Shown here in pieces: positions 6,774 to 8,389 of a stretch of DNA of 8,389 nucleotides (position 1 is the stretch's first letter; every line of letters begins with the position of its first letter). A model generated the notes under the pieces. The model had not been told where the DNA came from. It saw only the letters and a list, made by a program, of their open reading frames with translations, and did no database searches. The translations under genes were made by a program, and so were the position numbers. The DNA is taken from contig CANOFK010000036.1 of assembly GCA_947565265.1 (NCBI GenBank), forward strand, positions 1-8,389. The letters run 5' to 3'. The DNA comes from an uncultured Clostridia bacterium. GTDB lineage: Bacteria; Bacillota; Clostridia; Oscillospirales; Acutalibacteraceae.

Positions 6774-7697
6774 TTACTGCTCTGTCCCTGTAAAGTTGAA
6801 CCCACACCCCCGTACCCGCCAGAAAGCCAGCAGGTAAACCACCAAGCTGGCCCCGCCAAAGAACAAGTAGGAGTCCCCCAGCCTGGGCAAATTGTCGTAC
6901 CCGAAGTTATGCATATAGTAGGTCGCGTGGTTCAGCGGCGACAGCCACCCAAACAGGATATTCGCCACCCGGCCCTGCTCCGCCCCCAGATGCAGCCATT
7001 CCTTGATCACCTCCGGCGTAAGGAAAAAGCCAAACCCGCTGAACGCCACCCCGGCCAGCATCCCCAGCCGCCCCCGCAGGAGGTTGAAAAAGAATACCAG
7101 CGCCGAAAGCACCAGCGAGTACCCCAGCACCAGCCCAAATATATGGGCCGCGCACCGGTAAGGGAAGGTCAGCTCCAACACCTTGACAAAAGCAGGCACC
7201 GCAATGGTTTCCCCTATATTGGAATACCCCAGTATAGCCGCTGTTTCGCTCCACATATTGCCAGGGAACGCCTGCCCCCCTGCCAGCAGGCAGGTCGCAG
7301 CCAGGATGAACCCTACAAACAACAGCGTCGCCAGCACCAGGTAGAGCAACTGGCCTGCCATCCAGCAAGCCCGGCTGGTCCGTACCAGGAATAGCGGCAC
7401 CTCATTATCCAGGTTGGGCAGGTCTGCAAACAGCAGCAACAGGCACAAGGAGATCAGCAAGATGGAATGCGCGTCCCCGAATGTCCAGATAAAGGGCTCA
7501 AATAGCTGCAAAAGCGTCCGCTGCCCCTGGGCAAAGTCCATCACCTTGCCCGAAAGCAGAAAGCACGCCACAAACCCCAGCCCAAAAGCCAGCCATACCT
7601 GGGGGCTGCGTTTCCACCGGCTAAAGTTTACCAAAGCCGTTATCCCTATCTGCCGCAGTTTGGGCACAGCCCGTGCCCGTTTCTCCCGACCACTCAT
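6774..7697 (-). CDS. Membrane protein, ABC-2-like permease subunit (307 aa)
   Basis: This polytopic membrane protein is probably one half of the transmembrane channel served by the neighbouring ATPase. It has about six hydrophobic segments, near 34-50, 76-93, 114-140, 183-206, 211-228 and 277-294. A basic N-terminus (MSGREKRARAVPKLRQ) favours a cytoplasmic start. A block at 105-116, VRTSRACWMAGQ, closely parallels VRTTMRGYILGK in the preceding membrane protein. The start chosen is the ATG at 7697, whose ATGA overlaps the preceding stop and which has AAGGGTGG upstream; the frame extends to 7820 but only inside the preceding gene. The TAA at 6774 lies 8 bases before a possible ATG of the ATPase, or 32 bases before the favoured GTG. 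The family assignment rests on topology and context. Confidence 0.82.
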   Translation of the reverse strand: MSGREKRARAVPKLRQIGITALVNFSRWKRSPQVWLAFGLGFVACFLLSGKVMDFAQGQRTLLQLFEPFIWTFGDAHSILLISLCLLLLFADLPNLDNEVPLFLVRTSRACWMAGQLLYLVLATLLFVGFILAATCLLAGGQAFPGNMWSETAAILGYSNIGETIAVPAFVKVLELTFPYRCAAHIFGLVLGYSLVLSALVFFFNLLRGRLGMLAGVAFSGFGFFLTPEVIKEWLHLGAEQGRVANILFGWLSPLNHATYYMHNFGYDNLPRLGDSYLFFGGASLVVYLLAFWRVRGCGFNFTGTEQ

Positions 7698-8326
7698 CCC
7701 CGTTCCACCCTTCCCTGTAAAATCAGCCAGTACCACAACAATAGCACACCCGCCAAAGCCGCCAGCAGCAAATTGAGCCCTATACCGCCCCACACCCAGG
7801 TGTGGGTGGGCTCCAGCCACTCATAGGGGTACAGGCAGTACAGCCCCGGCCAGTAGCGCTCGCAGAGGATCACCAGAAAATAGCACACTACAAAAGCCCC
7901 GCCATAGGCCAGGTATTTGCTGTTGGACAGTGCCGCCAGCACTGCCGCCGTACCCGCCCACACCGCTGCCGTAAGGAACAGCGTACCATAGCTACAAGGG
8001 GCTGGCTCGCCTTGCAGCCGTGTATTCAGCCACAGCGCCAATACCTCCGCGCACCCGCCGGCAACGGTACACCCAAAGTATTTCCCCAGGATATACCCCC
8101 GCATAGTGGTACGCACCAAAGCCAGCCTTACAAATCCCCCCTTGTACTCCTCCAGCCAACCGCTGGCATAGGGCAAGGTGCAGGCCAGCGGCACGCTCAT
8201 CTGGTACAGGGTTGAGCCGTACCCGTCGGTCAGCAGAATCGCCAGTTGCATCCCTACGGCTACCAAAAACCGCAGGGACAGGACAGCCCGGCGCAGGTCG
8301 CTTTCAAAGCTGTTCAGTGCGTTCAT
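7694..8326 (-). CDS. Membrane protein, ABC-2-like permease subunit (210 aa), first gene of operon
   Basis: This small polytopic membrane protein has about six hydrophobic segments, near 18-34, 43-57, 78-100, 112-133, 138-155 and 178-203. The segment EEYKGGFVRLALVRTTMRG at 59-77, between the second and third helices, is probably a cytoplasmic coupling loop: its charged residues and RT motif match the position of VRTSRACWMAGQ in the next protein. The two are therefore likely partners in one transporter, each shorter than a full ABC-2 permease of about 370 residues. The start ATG at 8326 is preceded by GGGTGAT, a partial Shine-Dalgarno match five bases away. Its TGA at 7696-7694 overlaps the next start as ATGA. 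A long hairpin lies directly upstream. The substrate is unknown. Confidence 0.8.
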   Translation of the reverse strand: MNALNSFESDLRRAVLSLRFLVAVGMQLAILLTDGYGSTLYQMSVPLACTLPYASGWLEEYKGGFVRLALVRTTMRGYILGKYFGCTVAGGCAEVLALWLNTRLQGEPAPCSYGTLFLTAAVWAGTAAVLAALSNSKYLAYGGAFVVCYFLVILCERYWPGLYCLYPYEWLEPTHTWVWGGIGLNLLLAALAGVLLLWYWLILQGRVERG

Positions 8327-8341
8327 ACTATCACCCGACCG

Positions 8342-8387
8342 CTAAAAAGGGTGTAAACCCGAGTTTCCTCCAGTTTAACACCCTTTG
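8342..8387 (-). terminator. Long hairpin with T-run upstream of the ABC operon (terminator or attenuator)
   Basis: On the minus strand AAAGGGTGT (8386-8378) pairs perfectly with ACACCCTTT (8354-8346). After a single bulged T, AAAC pairs with GTTT. A small GAG/CTC stem closes a GAAA tetraloop at the tip. The lower stem runs into TTTTT (8348-8344) followed by AG. This fits an intrinsic terminator of a minus-strand gene to the right of the window. It could also act as a leader attenuator, because the first operon start codon is only about 16 bases downstream. Confidence 0.65.
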
Positions 8388-8389
8388 AC

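Noticed and set aside
5978..6793. 271-codon plus-strand frame opposite the ATPase and secreted-protein genes
   Set aside because: It lies antisense to a gene with all ABC motifs and across a gene boundary. It has Pro/Ser/Arg-rich composition typical of a shadow frame.
7279..7294. CCTGCC-AGCA-GGCAGG hairpin inside the second permease gene
   Set aside because: It is a short 6-bp stem in GC-rich coding sequence with no T-run and no position that suggests regulation.
7789..7806. Palindrome CCCACACC-CA-GGTGTGGG inside the first permease gene
   Set aside because: It encodes part of PTHTWVWGG in the coding frame. The two-base loop is too tight for a full hairpin, and it has no regulatory context.
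8327..8357. Possible promoter with TTTACA as -35 box before the first operon gene
   Set aside because: At 17-base spacing the -10 candidate would be GTGATA, a weak match. Transcription would then start at or after the ATG, which conflicts with the visible ribosome binding site.

Overview
The window looks like chromosomal DNA from a GC-rich Firmicute, most likely a gut Clostridia/Oscillospiraceae-type bacterium. This is inferred from three things: the SwrC/HAE1-like RND pump with a large coiled-coil insert, AGGAGG-type ribosome binding sites, and a tightly packed ABC operon with a Thr/Pro-linked, membrane-anchored surface protein. No rRNA, tRNA, CRISPR array, insertion sequence or phage gene is visible.

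Layout. Bases 1-3677 (+) hold the 3' ~90% of an RND efflux permease gene; its start and first membrane helix lie before the window. Bases 3678-3873 are a convergent intergenic region with three hairpins followed by a strong two-way intrinsic terminator. Bases 3874-8326 (all -, so read from right to left) hold one operon in this order: a 6-TM membrane protein (8326-7694), a second 6-TM membrane protein (7697-6774), an ABC ATPase (about 6741-6112), a secreted COG1361/NEW3-like protein with a C-terminal membrane anchor (6115-4626, broken by a 1-nt frameshift near 5761-5765), and a two-TM protein with an extracellular domain (4629-3874). Three of the four junctions are ATGA stop/start overlaps, so translational coupling is very likely. 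Bases 8342-8387, just upstream of the first operon gene, form a long hairpin with a T-run on the minus strand, either an upstream gene's terminator or an attenuator.

How the genes may work together. The two small membrane proteins share an arginine-threonine motif block and probably pair as a heterodimeric ABC-2-like membrane unit driven by the ATPase. The two downstream proteins place soluble domains on the outer face of the membrane and may capture, sense or guide a substrate. The substrate is unknown. The RND pump is a separate, convergently transcribed export system. The main points to check are the frameshift, the ~320-residue coiled-coil insert in the RND porter domain, and the function of the five-gene ABC module.
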